A stretch of 38,019 bases of DNA, from assembly GCA_017634455.1 (NCBI GenBank), contig JAGBNK010000015.1, positions 1 to 38,019 on the forward strand, written 5' to 3'. Below are positions 16,855 to 27,158 of the stretch, piece by piece; position 1 is the stretch's first letter, and the number at the start of each line of letters is the position of its first letter. The position numbers and the translations under genes are program-made. Source of the stretch: Lachnospiraceae bacterium (GTDB taxonomy: Bacteria > Bacillota > Clostridia > Lachnospirales > Lachnospiraceae). The notes below the pieces were generated by a model. It did not search any database. It had not been told where the DNA came from and worked only from the letters and a program-made list of their open reading frames with translations.

Positions 16855-19800
16855 ATGAGTAACGTAAGAAGAGTTTACGCAGAGAAGAAACCTGAATTTG
16901 CTGTTTCTGCAAAGTCGCTTCTCTCAGAGTTTAAGAGCTATTTGGGAATAACAACTGTCACCAATGTTAGAGTTCTTATTCGCTACGACATCGAGAATAT
17001 TTCCGATGAAATTTATAGAAAGGCCCTGAAGACGGTATTTTGTGAACCTCCGGTTGATGATGTATACGAGGAATCATTTGATTTCAATGGTAGAGTGTTC
17101 TCTGTGGAGTATCTCCCTGGACAGTTTGACCAGAGAGCTGATTCTGCTGAACAGTGCATTAAGTTATTGAAGGAAGATGAGGAAGCTATCATTCGTTCTG
17201 CAACAACTTATGTTATAGAAGGTGATATTTCAGATGAGCAGTTTGAAGCAATCAAGAAGCATTGCATTAATCCTGTTGATTCTCGCGAGACTGGTTTGGA
17301 GAAGCCTGTTACTTTGACAGATGATTTTGATGAGCCAGATGATGTTATGGTATTTGATGGATTTGTTGATATGCCTGAAGCTGAGTTGAAGAAGTTATAT
17401 GATTCACTTGGCCTTGCTATGACATTTAATGATTTCCTTCATATTCAGAATTATTTCCGTGATGATGAACATAGAAATCCTACAATGACAGAGATTCGTG
17501 TTCTTGACACATATTGGTCGGACCACTGCCGACATACTACATTCTCAACAGAGTTGAAGAGTGTTAAATTTGATGACGGTTTCTATCGTAAGCCTATTGA
17601 AGACACATACAATGACTATTTAGATAATTTCAAAATTCTATATAAAGACAGAGACGACAAGTTTGTATGCTTGATGGATCTGGCACTTCTAGCAATGAAA
17701 AAATTAAAAGCCGATGGTAAGTTAGCTGATCAGGAAGAATCTGATGAGATAAATGCTTGCTCTATTGTAGTCCCAGTTGATGTTGATGGTAAAACTGAGG
17801 AATGGCTTGTTAACTTCAAAAATGAAACACATAATCACCCAACTGAAATTGAACCATTTGGTGGCGCAGCTACTTGTCTTGGTGGCGCAATTAGAGATCC
17901 ACTTTCTGGTAGAACATATGTATATCAGGCTATGCGCGTAACTGGTGCGGCTGATCCTACTGTACCTGTGAAGGATACAATTGATGGCAAGTTGCCACAG
18001 AAGAAAATTGTACGTGAGGCAGCTCATGGCTATTCTTCATATGGTAACCAGATTGGTCTTGCAACAGGATATGTCAAGGAAGTATATCATCCGGATTATG
18101 TTGCTAAGCGTATGGAGATTGGTGCTGTTATGGGTGCAGCTCCAAGACGCGCAGTTCAGCGTCTCAATTCTGATCCAGGAGATAAGATCATTCTTTTAGG
18201 TGGACGTACAGGTCGTGATGGTATTGGTGGTGCAACAGGTTCGTCCAAGGCTCACAATACTGAATCAACTTCTGTATGTGGTGCTGAGGTTCAGAAGGGT
18301 AATCCACCTACAGAGAGAAAGATTCAGAGATTGTTCCGTCGTGAGGAAGTAAGTTATATTATCAAGAAATGTAATGACTTCGGTGCCGGCGGTGTATCTG
18401 TTGCCATTGGTGAGTTGGCTGATGGCCTGAGAGTGAATCTGGACAAGGTGCCAAAGAAATATGCCGGTCTTGATGGAACTGAAATTGCTATTTCTGAATC
18501 ACAGGAGAGAATGGCAGTTGTTGTTGCTCCAGAGGATGTTGATCAGTTCTTAAAATATGCTAATGAAGAAAACCTTGAGGCTATTGAAGTTGCAGTTGTA
18601 ACAGAAGAGCCAAATCTTGTATTGGAATGGAGAGGTAAGGAGATTGTAAATCTCAAGCGTTCATTCCTTGATACAAACGGAGCTCATCAGGAGACTTCAG
18701 TTGAAGTTGAAATGCCTGTTGAGTCTGATAATTATCTCAACAAATATGCAGTGGAAGGTGTTGCTGATGCTGTAAATAATGGTGATGTAAGAAAAGCATG
18801 GGAGAAGACTCTGGCAGACTTAAATGTATGCTCACAAAAAGGTCTTGTGGAAATGTTTGACGGATCAATTGGTGTGAACAGTGTATACATGCCATTTGGT
18901 GGTAGATATCAGCTTACTGAGACACAGTCAATGGTTGCTAAGCTTCCAGTTATGAAGGGTGACTGTGATACAGTTACAATGATGTCTTACGGTTTTGATC
19001 CATATTTATCATCATGGAGCCCATACCACGGTTCAAGCTATGCTGTACTTGAGTCAGTTGCCAGAATCGTTGCAGCTGGTGGTGATTACAAGAAGATTAG
19101 ATTTACATTCCAGGAATACTTCCGCAGAATGTCAGCTGATCCAAAGAGATGGAGTCAGCCTTTCGCAGCTTTGCTTGGTGTTTATAAGGCACAGATGGCA
19201 TTTGGACTTCCATCAATTGGTGGTAAGGATTCTATGTCAGGAACATTTAATGAAATTGATGTTCCACCTACACTTGTTTCCTTTGCAGTTGATATTGCCA
19301 AGGAGGGAGATATTATTACTCCTGAATTGAAGAAGGCAGGAAATGAGTTGGTATTCCTTGGAGCCAAGAGAGATGAGTATGATTTGCCAGACTATGAGCA
19401 GAATATGAAATTGTATGACACAGTTCATAAGATGATTCAGGAAGGCGTCATTGTATCAGCTTATGCTCTTGATTCACATGGATTGGTTGCTTCATTGTCC
19501 AAGATGGCATTTGGTAATAAGCTTGGATTCAACTTGGATGAGGGAAGTGTATCAATAGAAGAATTATTTGAAAATGAAGTTGGTTCAATTGTGGCTGAGG
19601 TTAGTGACGGTGACAAGGCTGTCTCTATGATGGAAGCTGCTGGACTTGCTGATGTGGTAAATGTAATCGGTGTTGTTACAGATGATGCTACATTTACATA
19701 CGGTGACATGGCAATGTCTGTAAATGATGCCATTGAGTGCTGGAGTGCTCCATTGGAAAAGGTATTCCCAACAAGAGCTACACAGGATACAACACTTGTT

Positions 19801-20652
19801 GATACAGATGTATATAATGCCAAGGATATCTATGTATGCAAGAATAAGATTGCTAAGCCTACAGTATTTATCCCAGTATTCCCTGGTACTAACTGTGAGT
19901 ATGACAGCGCCAAGGCCTTTGAGAAGGCAGGAGCAGATACAATTGTCAAGGTATTCAAGAATATGACTGCAGCTGATATCAGAGATTCAGTTGATGAATT
20001 CACCAAGGCAATTGATCAGTCACAGATTATTATGTTCCCAGGTGGATTCTCAGCAGGTGACGAACCAGAAGGTTCTGCAAAATTCTTTGCTACAGCATTT
20101 AGAAATGCCAAGATGAAAGAGGCAGTTACAAAGCTTCTTAATGAGAGAGATGGACTTGCTCTTGGTATTTGTAATGGATTCCAGGCTTTGATTAAACTTG
20201 GTCTGGTACCTTATGGCGAGATTCGTACACAGGAATCTGATGCACCTACACTTACATATAATACAATCAATCGTCATATCTCCAAGATGGCATATATCAA
20301 GGTGGTATCTAATAAGTCACCTTGGTTACAGCAGGCTGAGCTTGGACAGATTTATACAAATCCTGCATCTCATGGTGAGGGTAGATTTGTTGCCAATGAT
20401 GAGTGGTTGAAGAAGTTATTTGAAAATGGACAGGTTGCTACACAGTATGTTAATGAAGCTGGGCAGCCTACAATGGATGAAGAATGGAACATCAACGGTT
20501 CATATATGGCTATTGAAGGTATCACAAGTGCTGACGGTAGAGTATTTGGTAAGATGGCTCATTCAGAAAGACAAGGCCGCTCTGTGGCAATCAATATTTA
20601 TGGCGAGCAGGATATGAAATTATTCGAATCCGGTGTTGCTTACTTCAAGTAA
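16855..20652 (+). CDS. purL: Phosphoribosylformylglycinamidine synthase, single-chain (PurL with PurQ domain)
   Basis: The 1265-residue enzyme converts FGAR, glutamine and ATP to FGAM, the fourth step of purine synthesis. Order: a PurS-like N-terminal part, the two AIRS-like synthase halves (DTYWSDHCRHTTFSTEL, FKNETHNHPTEIEPFGGAAT and GGKDSMSGTF are visible) and a C-terminal class I glutaminase (VFPGTNCEYD, nucleophile C1106 in LGICNGFQAL, and HSERQGR). This is the large fused form, not the separate purS-purQ-purL set usual in Bacillus; the fused form is found in proteobacteria and many Clostridia. RBS GGAGG lies at 16844-16848. No other pur gene is adjacent. Confidence 0.97.
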   Translation: MSNVRRVYAEKKPEFAVSAKSLLSEFKSYLGITTVTNVRVLIRYDIENISDEIYRKALKTVFCEPPVDDVYEESFDFNGRVFSVEYLPGQFDQRADSAEQCIKLLKEDEEAIIRSATTYVIEGDISDEQFEAIKKHCINPVDSRETGLEKPVTLTDDFDEPDDVMVFDGFVDMPEAELKKLYDSLGLAMTFNDFLHIQNYFRDDEHRNPTMTEIRVLDTYWSDHCRHTTFSTELKSVKFDDGFYRKPIEDTYNDYLDNFKILYKDRDDKFVCLMDLALLAMKKLKADGKLADQEESDEINACSIVVPVDVDGKTEEWLVNFKNETHNHPTEIEPFGGAATCLGGAIRDPLSGRTYVYQAMRVTGAADPTVPVKDTIDGKLPQKKIVREAAHGYSSYGNQIGLATGYVKEVYHPDYVAKRMEIGAVMGAAPRRAVQRLNSDPGDKIILLGGRTGRDGIGGATGSSKAHNTESTSVCGAEVQKGNPPTERKIQRLFRREEVSYIIKKCNDFGAGGVSVAIGELADGLRVNLDKVPKKYAGLDGTEIAISESQERMAVVVAPEDVDQFLKYANEENLEAIEVAVVTEEPNLVLEWRGKEIVNLKRSFLDTNGAHQETSVEVEMPVESDNYLNKYAVEGVADAVNNGDVRKAWEKTLADLNVCSQKGLVEMFDGSIGVNSVYMPFGGRYQLTETQSMVAKLPVMKGDCDTVTMMSYGFDPYLSSWSPYHGSSYAVLESVARIVAAGGDYKKIRFTFQEYFRRMSADPKRWSQPFAALLGVYKAQMAFGLPSIGGKDSMSGTFNEIDVPPTLVSFAVDIAKEGDIITPELKKAGNELVFLGAKRDEYDLPDYEQNMKLYDTVHKMIQEGVIVSAYALDSHGLVASLSKMAFGNKLGFNLDEGSVSIEELFENEVGSIVAEVSDGDKAVSMMEAAGLADVVNVIGVVTDDATFTYGDMAMSVNDAIECWSAPLEKVFPTRATQDTTLVDTDVYNAKDIYVCKNKIAKPTVFIPVFPGTNCEYDSAKAFEKAGADTIVKVFKNMTAADIRDSVDEFTKAIDQSQIIMFPGGFSAGDEPEGSAKFFATAFRNAKMKEAVTKLLNERDGLALGICNGFQALIKLGLVPYGEIRTQESDAPTLTYNTINRHISKMAYIKVVSNKSPWLQQAELGQIYTNPASHGEGRFVANDEWLKKLFENGQVATQYVNEAGQPTMDEEWNINGSYMAIEGITSADGRVFGKMAHSERQGRSVAINIYGEQDMKLFESGVAYFK

Positions 20653-20677
20653 TATTGATTAATAATTATTAGAAAAT

Positions 20678-20711
20678 AAAGGGTACTTTTTATTGTGATA
20701 AAGTACCCTTT
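20678..20711. terminator. Hairpin between purL and carA
   Basis: A perfect 12-bp stem (AAAGGGTACTTT 20678-20689 / AAAGTACCCTTT 20700-20711) with a 10-base loop. There is no T-run on the plus strand, so termination would be weak or need a factor. Confidence 0.6.
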
Positions 20712-20721
20712 ATGATAGAAT
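20693..20721 (+). promoter_or_regulatory. Candidate carAB promoter
   Basis: TTGTGA (20693-20698), a 17-base spacer and TAGAAT (20716-20721). It overlaps the 3' arm of the preceding hairpin. No PyrR-type attenuator was seen in the short leader. Confidence 0.35.
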
Positions 20722-20766
20722 CTACAAGATTATATAAAAATAAAACAAATAGCGAAAGGGAGCAAA

Positions 20767-21927
20767 ATGAAAGCATTTCTGATTTTGGAAGACGGTACAG
20801 TATTCGAAGGAACGAGTATTGGTTCTACAAGAGAGGTAATCAGCGAGATAGTATTTAACACCTCAATGACAGGATATCTCGAAGTATTGACTGACCCATC
20901 ATATGCAGGTCAGGCAGTATGTATGACTTACCCTCTAATTGGTAATTATGGAATTACACCTGATATGGAATCTGCTCGTTCATGGGTAGATGGATATATA
21001 GTTAGAGAGTTATCTAGAATTCCTAGCAATTTCCGTTGTGAGGGAACTATCCAGGATTTCTTAAAGGAGCAGGATGTTCCAGGTATTGCAGGAATTGATA
21101 CAAGAGCCCTTACCAAGATTTTGAGAGATAAGGGTACTATGAATGGAATGATTACAACTAATGAGAATTACAATTTGGATGAGATTATTCCTAGACTGAA
21201 AGAATATACTGTTGGAGATGTGGTATCTAAGGTTACTTGCCAGGAGAAGTCAGTGATTAAGGCTAACGAGTGCAAGTCAGTATATCCGGAAGGACAGGGC
21301 ATGATGGGAGCTACAGCTTCTGCCGGTGGTAATATCAAGCCTGAAAATCGTGGCAAGAATTACAAGGTTGCTCTTATGGACTTCGGTGCCAAGGGAAATA
21401 TTGCAAGTTCTCTCAGCCAGAGAGGTTGCGAGGTTACAATCTTCCCTGCACATGCATCTGCTGAGGAAATTCTGGCCATGAATCCAGATGGAATTATGCT
21501 TTCAAATGGTCCAGGGGATCCTGAGACCAATGTGGATATAATCGAAGAAATCAAGAAATTATATGCATCTGATGTTCCAATTTTTGCTATTTGTTTAGGA
21601 CATCAGTTAATGGCAATTGCAAATGGTTGCCCAACTCATAAATTGAAATATGGTCACAGAGGTGGAAATCATCCTGTGAAAGACTTAGCAACTGGTCGTG
21701 TATATATATCATCACAGAACCATGGTTATGTAGTTGATACAGATAAACTTGACCCATCTGTTGCTGTGCCAGCTTTTGTAAATGTAAATGATGGAACCAA
21801 TGAAGGTCTGAAATATGTAGGAAAGAATATATTTACAGTACAGTTCCATCCTGAAGCTTGCCCAGGACCACTTGACAGTGGATACTTATTTGACAGATTT
21901 ATTAACATGATGGGAGGAGAAAACTAA
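20767..21927 (+). CDS. carA: Carbamoyl-phosphate synthase small (glutaminase) subunit
   Basis: This 386-residue subunit hydrolyses glutamine and passes ammonia to CarB, making carbamoyl phosphate for pyrimidines and arginine. The N-terminal CarA domain starts MKAFLILEDGTVFEG and carries NTSMTGYLEVLTDPSY. The class I amidotransferase domain follows (from about 195: YKVALMDFGAKGNI), with nucleophile C276 in AICLGHQLMAIA and FHPEACPGP. RBS AAAGGGA precedes the ATG. Its TAA overlaps the carB start (TAATG), so the subunits are translationally coupled. With no arg or pyr gene beside it, this is probably the only, shared synthase. Confidence 0.98.
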   Translation: MKAFLILEDGTVFEGTSIGSTREVISEIVFNTSMTGYLEVLTDPSYAGQAVCMTYPLIGNYGITPDMESARSWVDGYIVRELSRIPSNFRCEGTIQDFLKEQDVPGIAGIDTRALTKILRDKGTMNGMITTNENYNLDEIIPRLKEYTVGDVVSKVTCQEKSVIKANECKSVYPEGQGMMGATASAGGNIKPENRGKNYKVALMDFGAKGNIASSLSQRGCEVTIFPAHASAEEILAMNPDGIMLSNGPGDPETNVDIIEEIKKLYASDVPIFAICLGHQLMAIANGCPTHKLKYGHRGGNHPVKDLATGRVYISSQNHGYVVDTDKLDPSVAVPAFVNVNDGTNEGLKYVGKNIFTVQFHPEACPGPLDSGYLFDRFINMMGGEN

Positions 21928-24900
21928 TGCCAAGAGATTTAAGCATAAAGAAAGTACTTGTGATTGGGTCTGGCCCAATTGTAATTGGACAGGCTGCAGA
22001 GTTCGATTACGCTGGAACACAGGCTTGTCGTTCTTTGAAAGAAGAGGGCGTGGAAGTTGTATTGGTTAATTCCAATCCTGCTACTATCATGACAGACAAG
22101 GATATTGCAGATGAGGTTTATATTGAGCCTCTTACTGTAGAAGTGTTGAAGAAGATTATCCTGAAAGAAAAGCCGGATTCCGTATTGCCTACACTTGGTG
22201 GTCAGGCTGGACTTAATCTGGGTATGGAATTGGATGAATGTGGATTCCTTGAGGAGAACGGTGTCAGACTTATTGGAACTACAGCTGAGACAATCTTCAG
22301 AGCAGAAGACAGACAGGGCTTCAAGGATGCAATGGAGAAAATTCATGAGCCAGTAGCTGCATCTCTTGTTGTACACAATATTGAAGATGGTATTAAATTC
22401 ACCAATACAATTGGATATCCGGTTGTACTTCGTCCTGCTTATACATTGGGTGGTTCCGGCGGTGGAATTGCTCATAATGAGGAGGAATTGGTTGAGATTC
22501 TTACCAATGGACTTAGACTTTCTAGAGTGCATGAAGTATTAGTTGAGCGCTGTATTGCTGGTTGGAAGGAAATCGAATATGAGGTAATGCGTGACGCAGC
22601 AGGTAACTGTATCACAGTATGTAACATGGAAAATATTGATCCTGTTGGTGTACATACCGGTGATTCAATTGTAGTTGCTCCTTCACAGACTCTTGGAGAT
22701 AAGGAATATCAGATGCTTAGAAGCTCTGCATTAAATATTATCTCTGAACTGGGAATTACTGGTGGATGTAATGTGCAGTATGCACTTCATCCAGATACAT
22801 TTGAATACTGCGTAATTGAGGTTAATCCTAGAGTATCTCGTTCATCAGCTTTGGCTTCTAAAGCTACAGGTTATCCTATTGCCAAGGTTGCTGCCAAGAT
22901 TGCTTTGGGTTATACCCTTGATGAAATCAAGAATGCAATTACAGGCAAGACTTACGCATCTTTCGAGCCAATGCTTGATTACTGTGTAGTGAAGATTCCT
23001 AGACTTCCATTTGATAAATTTATTACAGCTAAGCGTACACTTACAACTCAGATGAAGGCCACTGGAGAGGTTATGAGTATCTGCAACAATTTCGAGGGTG
23101 CTCTTATGAAGGCTATCAGATCTTTAGAGCAGCATGTGGATTCTCTTATGAGCTACGGATTTAATGAATACAGCGATGCAGAGCTTGAGGCTGCACTTGA
23201 TGTGGTTGATGACAGAAGAATCTATCTTATTGCTGAATGCTTGAGAAGAGGTATGTCTTATGAACATATTCATGAGAGAACAATGATTGATATCTGGTTC
23301 ATTGACAAGATTGCAATCCTGGTTGAGATGGAGCAGAAGCTGCAGAATGAGGAGCTTACAGTTGAGACTCTCAAGGAAGCTAAGAGATTAGAATTCCCTG
23401 ATACAGTTATTGCTAAGCTTACTGGTAAGTCTGTGGAAGAAGTGAAGAAGATGCGCTATGACAATGGTATTGTAGCTGCCTTCAAGATGGTTGATACCTG
23501 TGCTGCTGAGTTTGCTGCAGAGACTCCTTACTATTACTCGGTATTCGGCTCAGTTAACGAAGCTGAGCAGACCAAGGATAAGAAGAAGATTTTAGTACTT
23601 GGTTCTGGTCCTATTAGAATCGGTCAGGGTATTGAGTTTGACTATTGTTCAGTTCATTCTACATGGGCATTTGCTAAGGAAGGCTATGAGACAATTATTG
23701 TAAATAATAATCCTGAGACAGTATCTACTGACTTTGATATTGCAGATAAATTGTACTTTGAGCCTCTTACAGATGAAGATGTGGAGAGCATTGTAGATAT
23801 TGAGAAGCCTGATGGAGCTGTTGTACAGTTCGGTGGTCAGACAGCTATTAAGCTTACAGAAGCATTGAAGCGCATGGGTGTTCCAATTTTAGGAACCAAG
23901 GCGGAGGATGTGGATGCTGCTGAGGATAGAGAATTATTTGACAAGATATTAGAGGAGACTAAGATTCCTAGAGCTTCAGGTGGTACAGTTTACACTGCTG
24001 AGGAGGCCAAGGAAGTAGCTAACAGAATCGGTTATCCAGTTCTTGTTCGTCCTTCATATGTACTTGGTGGACAGGGAATGCAGATTGCATTCAATGATGA
24101 TGAGATTGAAGAATTTATTGGTATCATCAATCAGATTGCCCAGGATCATCCAATTCTAGTAGATAAATATTTACAGGGAAAAGAGATTGAGGTTGATGCT
24201 GTATGTGATGGTACAGACATATTGATTCCAGGTATTATGGAACATATTGAGCGTACAGGAGTTCACTCAGGTGATTCAATCTCTGTATATCCAGCTCATA
24301 CCATCGGAGATGATATTAAAGCCAAGATTGCAGATTATACAGCTCGCCTTGCCAAGGCTTTGCATGTAAAGGGTATGATTAATATCCAGTTTATTGTAAT
24401 GGACGGAGAGGTATATGTAATCGAGGTTAATCCTAGATCTTCCCGTACTGTTCCTTACATCAGCAAGGTTACTGGAATTCCAATTGTTGATTTAGCAACC
24501 AAGGTTATTATCGGTTCTACAATCAGAGAGCTTGGATATGAACCAGGACTTCAGCCAGAAGCTGACTATATAGCAATCAAGATGCCAGTATTCTCGTTTG
24601 AGAAGCTCCGTGGTGCTGAGATTTCCATGGGACCTGAGATGAAATCAACAGGTGAGTGTCTGGGAATTGGCAAGACATTTAACGAAGCATTATACAAGGC
24701 ATTCCTTGGCGCTGGTGTAAATGTTACTAAATACAAGCAGATGATTATGACAGTTGCAGACAAGGATAAGCCAGAGGCTGTAGGCGTAGCTAAGAGATTT
24801 GCTGACTTGGGTTACAAGATTTATGCAACTCGCTCAACTGCCAAATATCTCCAGGAGCATGGTATAGATGCTCTTTGGGTAAATAAGATTTCTCAGGAAT

Positions 24901-25133
24901 CACCAAATGTTATGGATTTGATTCTAGGACACAAGATTGATTTGGTAATTGATATTCCAACAACCGGTCATGGGGATAAGTCAAGAGATGGATTCCTTAT
25001 TAGAAGAAATGCTATCGAGACAGGCGTATATTGTATAACAGCAATGGATACAGCCAATGCTCTTGCAACAGCATTGGAGACTCAGTTGGATAATATTACT
25101 TTGATTGATATTGCCAAGGTGGATAACAGATAA
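21927..25133 (+). CDS. carB: Carbamoyl-phosphate synthase large subunit
   Basis: This 1068-residue subunit makes carbamoyl phosphate from bicarbonate, two ATP and ammonia delivered by CarA. It has the normal full length and the expected internal duplication of two ATP-grasp halves, each starting with a similar motif (VLVIGSGPIVIGQAAEFDYAG and VLVLGSGPIRIGQGIEFDYCS). The ATP sites include RPAYTLGGSGGG and RPSYVLGGQGM, and the metal/ATP stretches are VIEVNPRVSRSSAL and VIEVNPRSSRTVP. The C-terminal allosteric MGS-like domain (about 935-1068) contains LVIDIPTTG. It overlaps carA by one base and ends before a strong terminator. Confidence 0.98.
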   Translation: MPRDLSIKKVLVIGSGPIVIGQAAEFDYAGTQACRSLKEEGVEVVLVNSNPATIMTDKDIADEVYIEPLTVEVLKKIILKEKPDSVLPTLGGQAGLNLGMELDECGFLEENGVRLIGTTAETIFRAEDRQGFKDAMEKIHEPVAASLVVHNIEDGIKFTNTIGYPVVLRPAYTLGGSGGGIAHNEEELVEILTNGLRLSRVHEVLVERCIAGWKEIEYEVMRDAAGNCITVCNMENIDPVGVHTGDSIVVAPSQTLGDKEYQMLRSSALNIISELGITGGCNVQYALHPDTFEYCVIEVNPRVSRSSALASKATGYPIAKVAAKIALGYTLDEIKNAITGKTYASFEPMLDYCVVKIPRLPFDKFITAKRTLTTQMKATGEVMSICNNFEGALMKAIRSLEQHVDSLMSYGFNEYSDAELEAALDVVDDRRIYLIAECLRRGMSYEHIHERTMIDIWFIDKIAILVEMEQKLQNEELTVETLKEAKRLEFPDTVIAKLTGKSVEEVKKMRYDNGIVAAFKMVDTCAAEFAAETPYYYSVFGSVNEAEQTKDKKKILVLGSGPIRIGQGIEFDYCSVHSTWAFAKEGYETIIVNNNPETVSTDFDIADKLYFEPLTDEDVESIVDIEKPDGAVVQFGGQTAIKLTEALKRMGVPILGTKAEDVDAAEDRELFDKILEETKIPRASGGTVYTAEEAKEVANRIGYPVLVRPSYVLGGQGMQIAFNDDEIEEFIGIINQIAQDHPILVDKYLQGKEIEVDAVCDGTDILIPGIMEHIERTGVHSGDSISVYPAHTIGDDIKAKIADYTARLAKALHVKGMINIQFIVMDGEVYVIEVNPRSSRTVPYISKVTGIPIVDLATKVIIGSTIRELGYEPGLQPEADYIAIKMPVFSFEKLRGAEISMGPEMKSTGECLGIGKTFNEALYKAFLGAGVNVTKYKQMIMTVADKDKPEAVGVAKRFADLGYKIYATRSTAKYLQEHGIDALWVNKISQESPNVMDLILGHKIDLVIDIPTTGHGDKSRDGFLIRRNAIETGVYCITAMDTANALATALETQLDNITLIDIAKVDNR

Positions 25134-25175
25134 AATTATAATAGGAGACATAATTTGATCTTATAATAATGTGAA

Positions 25176-25220
25176 TGTCGCAATTGATTCAGAAGTTTTT
25201 GATTCAATTGCGGCATTTTT
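25176..25220 (+). terminator. Terminator of carAB
   Basis: A 15-bp arm (from TGTCGCAATTGA to GATTC) pairs with GATTCAATTGCGGCA with one mismatch and one GU pair, followed by TTTTTATT. It ends the carAB transcript. Confidence 0.9.
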
Positions 25221-25233
25221 ATTATAAAAAATC

Positions 25234-25261
25234 TTTACTGTAAACTTTTATATGTTAAAAT
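25234..25261 (+). promoter_or_regulatory. Candidate promoter of the methionine/MTHFR pair
   Basis: TTTACT (25234-25239), a 16-base spacer and TAAAAT (25256-25261) with an upstream TG (extended -10). Transcription would start near 25268. The leader of about 70 bases is too short for an S-box (SAM) riboswitch, and none of its conserved core is present. Confidence 0.5.
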
Positions 25262-25339
25262 GATAAAGATTTGATGGTGAAATATTGATATTTTGCCTAT
25301 GTAGATACATTTATATTGGTTATAGATAAGGGATTTTTA

Positions 25340-27130
25340 ATGAGTGATTTTAGAAAATATTTATCAGAAAATATAGTGCTCACAGATGGAGCAATGGGAA
25401 CATATTATGATTTGGTTCATTCTGATGGAGTTGAATTGGTTGAACAGGAGAATCTGTTGCATCCAAATCGTATCATAGATATTCACAGGGAGTATATCCG
25501 AAGTGGTGCGCGAATTCTAAGAACCAATACATTTGCTTCCAATTCTAATTTCTTTCCGGATAGAAACGAATTGAAAGAGAATATTACTGCCGGCATACAG
25601 ATTGCATATGAGGCGGTAAGTCTGGAAAATGAGGAAGTATATGTAGCTGCTGATATTGGAACATTATATGACATAGGCAAAGACTACACAGAGGTAGTAG
25701 AAGATTATAAATATGTTATAGATTGTTTTATTGAGGCTGGAGCAGAGATTATCTGGTTTGAAACTCAAAATGATTTGTTCTATATAGAGGAACTGGCTGG
25801 ATATATCAAAGAAGTGAAACCGGATGCATATGTTATTGTATCCTTCTGTGTTGATAAGACAGGTTATTCCAAGTCAGGTATCAGTTATTCGAGAATCATC
25901 AACAAAATGTGTGAACTCGATTCAGTTGATGCATACGGATTTAATTGTAGTATGGCCGGTTCACAGCTTGTATCTCTGTTGGAGAAGATATCATTTCCGT
26001 CGGACAAACCGTTGGTGGCTCTGCCAAATGCAGGCTATCCATACGAAGTTCGAGGACAGATATTCTATGGTCATAATTTAAATTATTATGTGGAAAATGA
26101 AAAGAGCCTGCAGCAGTTAGGTGTAAATATATTAGGGGGCTGTTGTGGAACCTCACCTGAGTATGTGGCCGCAACAGAAAAGGCAATTGATAATAAGATA
26201 TATCAAAAGAAAATCTCTCAAACTCAGGATTCTGTTGTAACACGTACTGAGTCAGACTTCTGGAAGAAACTGCAAAGTGGCAGAAAACCAGTGTTGGTTG
26301 AGTTAGATCCACCTGCAGATATGAATTATAAGAAGGTTATAGATGGAGCAATGGTTTTAAAGAATCATAATGTGGACTTGCTTACTTTGTCGGATTCTCC
26401 ACTTGCCAGAACCAGAATGGATGCATCCCTTCTTGGAGCCAAGGTGCAAAAAGAAGTGGGAATAGATGTTATGCCTCATATATCGTGCAGAGATAGAAAT
26501 ATCATATCTCTTCGCGGCACAATTATGGGAGCGTATGCCAATGATTTGAAGCATTTTCTCTTTGTGACTGGAGATCCTATTTCCAAGCAGAACAGAGCGG
26601 ATTTGACACAGGTATTTAACTGTAATTCCATCCGATTGATGAATCTGGTTGATGGTATGAACAATGAGGAGTTTGTGGATGATACAGTTGTATTTGGAGG
26701 AGCGCTGAATTATAACGGTGTCAATGTGGATGCCATTGCCCGTAGAATGAAGTTGAAAATAGAACAGGGATGTACATTTTTCCTGACACAGCCAATATAT
26801 AGTGATGATGATATTGAGCGAATCCGTCTGCTTCGCGAAATGACAGGAGCTAAGATAATGGCAGGAATTATGCCTCTTGTGAGCCGTAAGAATGCAATGT
26901 TTATTGCCAAGCAGATGCCAGGTATGAATGTACCTGACTATATTGTAGATAAATATAATGAGAATATGAGTAGAGAAGAATCAGAGCAGGTGGCAATGGA
27001 GATATCCGTGGAAATTGCCAAGAAATTACAGGATTGTTGCGATGGATATTATTTTATGACTCCATTTAACAGAGTGAATTTGATCTGTAATATTATTGAG
27101 AAAATACGATCAGAACTGAATGAACTTTGA
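25340..27130 (+). CDS. Homocysteine S-methyltransferase / methylenetetrahydrofolate reductase fusion (YitJ-like)
   Basis: The 596-residue protein has two domains. Residues 1-290 are a homocysteine methyltransferase domain with zinc ligands C203 (GFNCSMAG) and C268-C269 (GGCCGTS). Residues 300-596 are a flavin methylenetetrahydrofolate reductase domain (PVLVELDPP, then FVTGDPISK, FFLTQPIY and AGIMPLVSRKNA), which makes 5-methyl-THF. This is the architecture of Bacillus YitJ. A TTG at 25316 opens the frame, but AAGGGA at 25328-25333 and the ATG at 25340 (MSDFRKYL) are clearly better. It is followed 28 bases later by the cobalamin-dependent methionine synthase, so the pair covers methyl-THF formation and methyl transfer. 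Confidence 0.94.
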   Translation: MSDFRKYLSENIVLTDGAMGTYYDLVHSDGVELVEQENLLHPNRIIDIHREYIRSGARILRTNTFASNSNFFPDRNELKENITAGIQIAYEAVSLENEEVYVAADIGTLYDIGKDYTEVVEDYKYVIDCFIEAGAEIIWFETQNDLFYIEELAGYIKEVKPDAYVIVSFCVDKTGYSKSGISYSRIINKMCELDSVDAYGFNCSMAGSQLVSLLEKISFPSDKPLVALPNAGYPYEVRGQIFYGHNLNYYVENEKSLQQLGVNILGGCCGTSPEYVAATEKAIDNKIYQKKISQTQDSVVTRTESDFWKKLQSGRKPVLVELDPPADMNYKKVIDGAMVLKNHNVDLLTLSDSPLARTRMDASLLGAKVQKEVGIDVMPHISCRDRNIISLRGTIMGAYANDLKHFLFVTGDPISKQNRADLTQVFNCNSIRLMNLVDGMNNEEFVDDTVVFGGALNYNGVNVDAIARRMKLKIEQGCTFFLTQPIYSDDDIERIRLLREMTGAKIMAGIMPLVSRKNAMFIAKQMPGMNVPDYIVDKYNENMSREESEQVAMEISVEIAKKLQDCCDGYYFMTPFNRVNLICNIIEKIRSELNEL

Positions 27131-27158
27131 TATGTTGTTTGAGGGTTGAGGTGAAGAG

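Noticed and set aside
20678..20711. PyrR-type attenuator before carA
   Set aside because: Only one hairpin and no antiterminator or PyrR-binding loop; a promoter seems to lie within it.
21939..22532. 197-residue open frame on the minus strand inside carB
   Set aside because: It lies wholly antisense to carB, has no ribosome binding site and shows no recognisable protein features.
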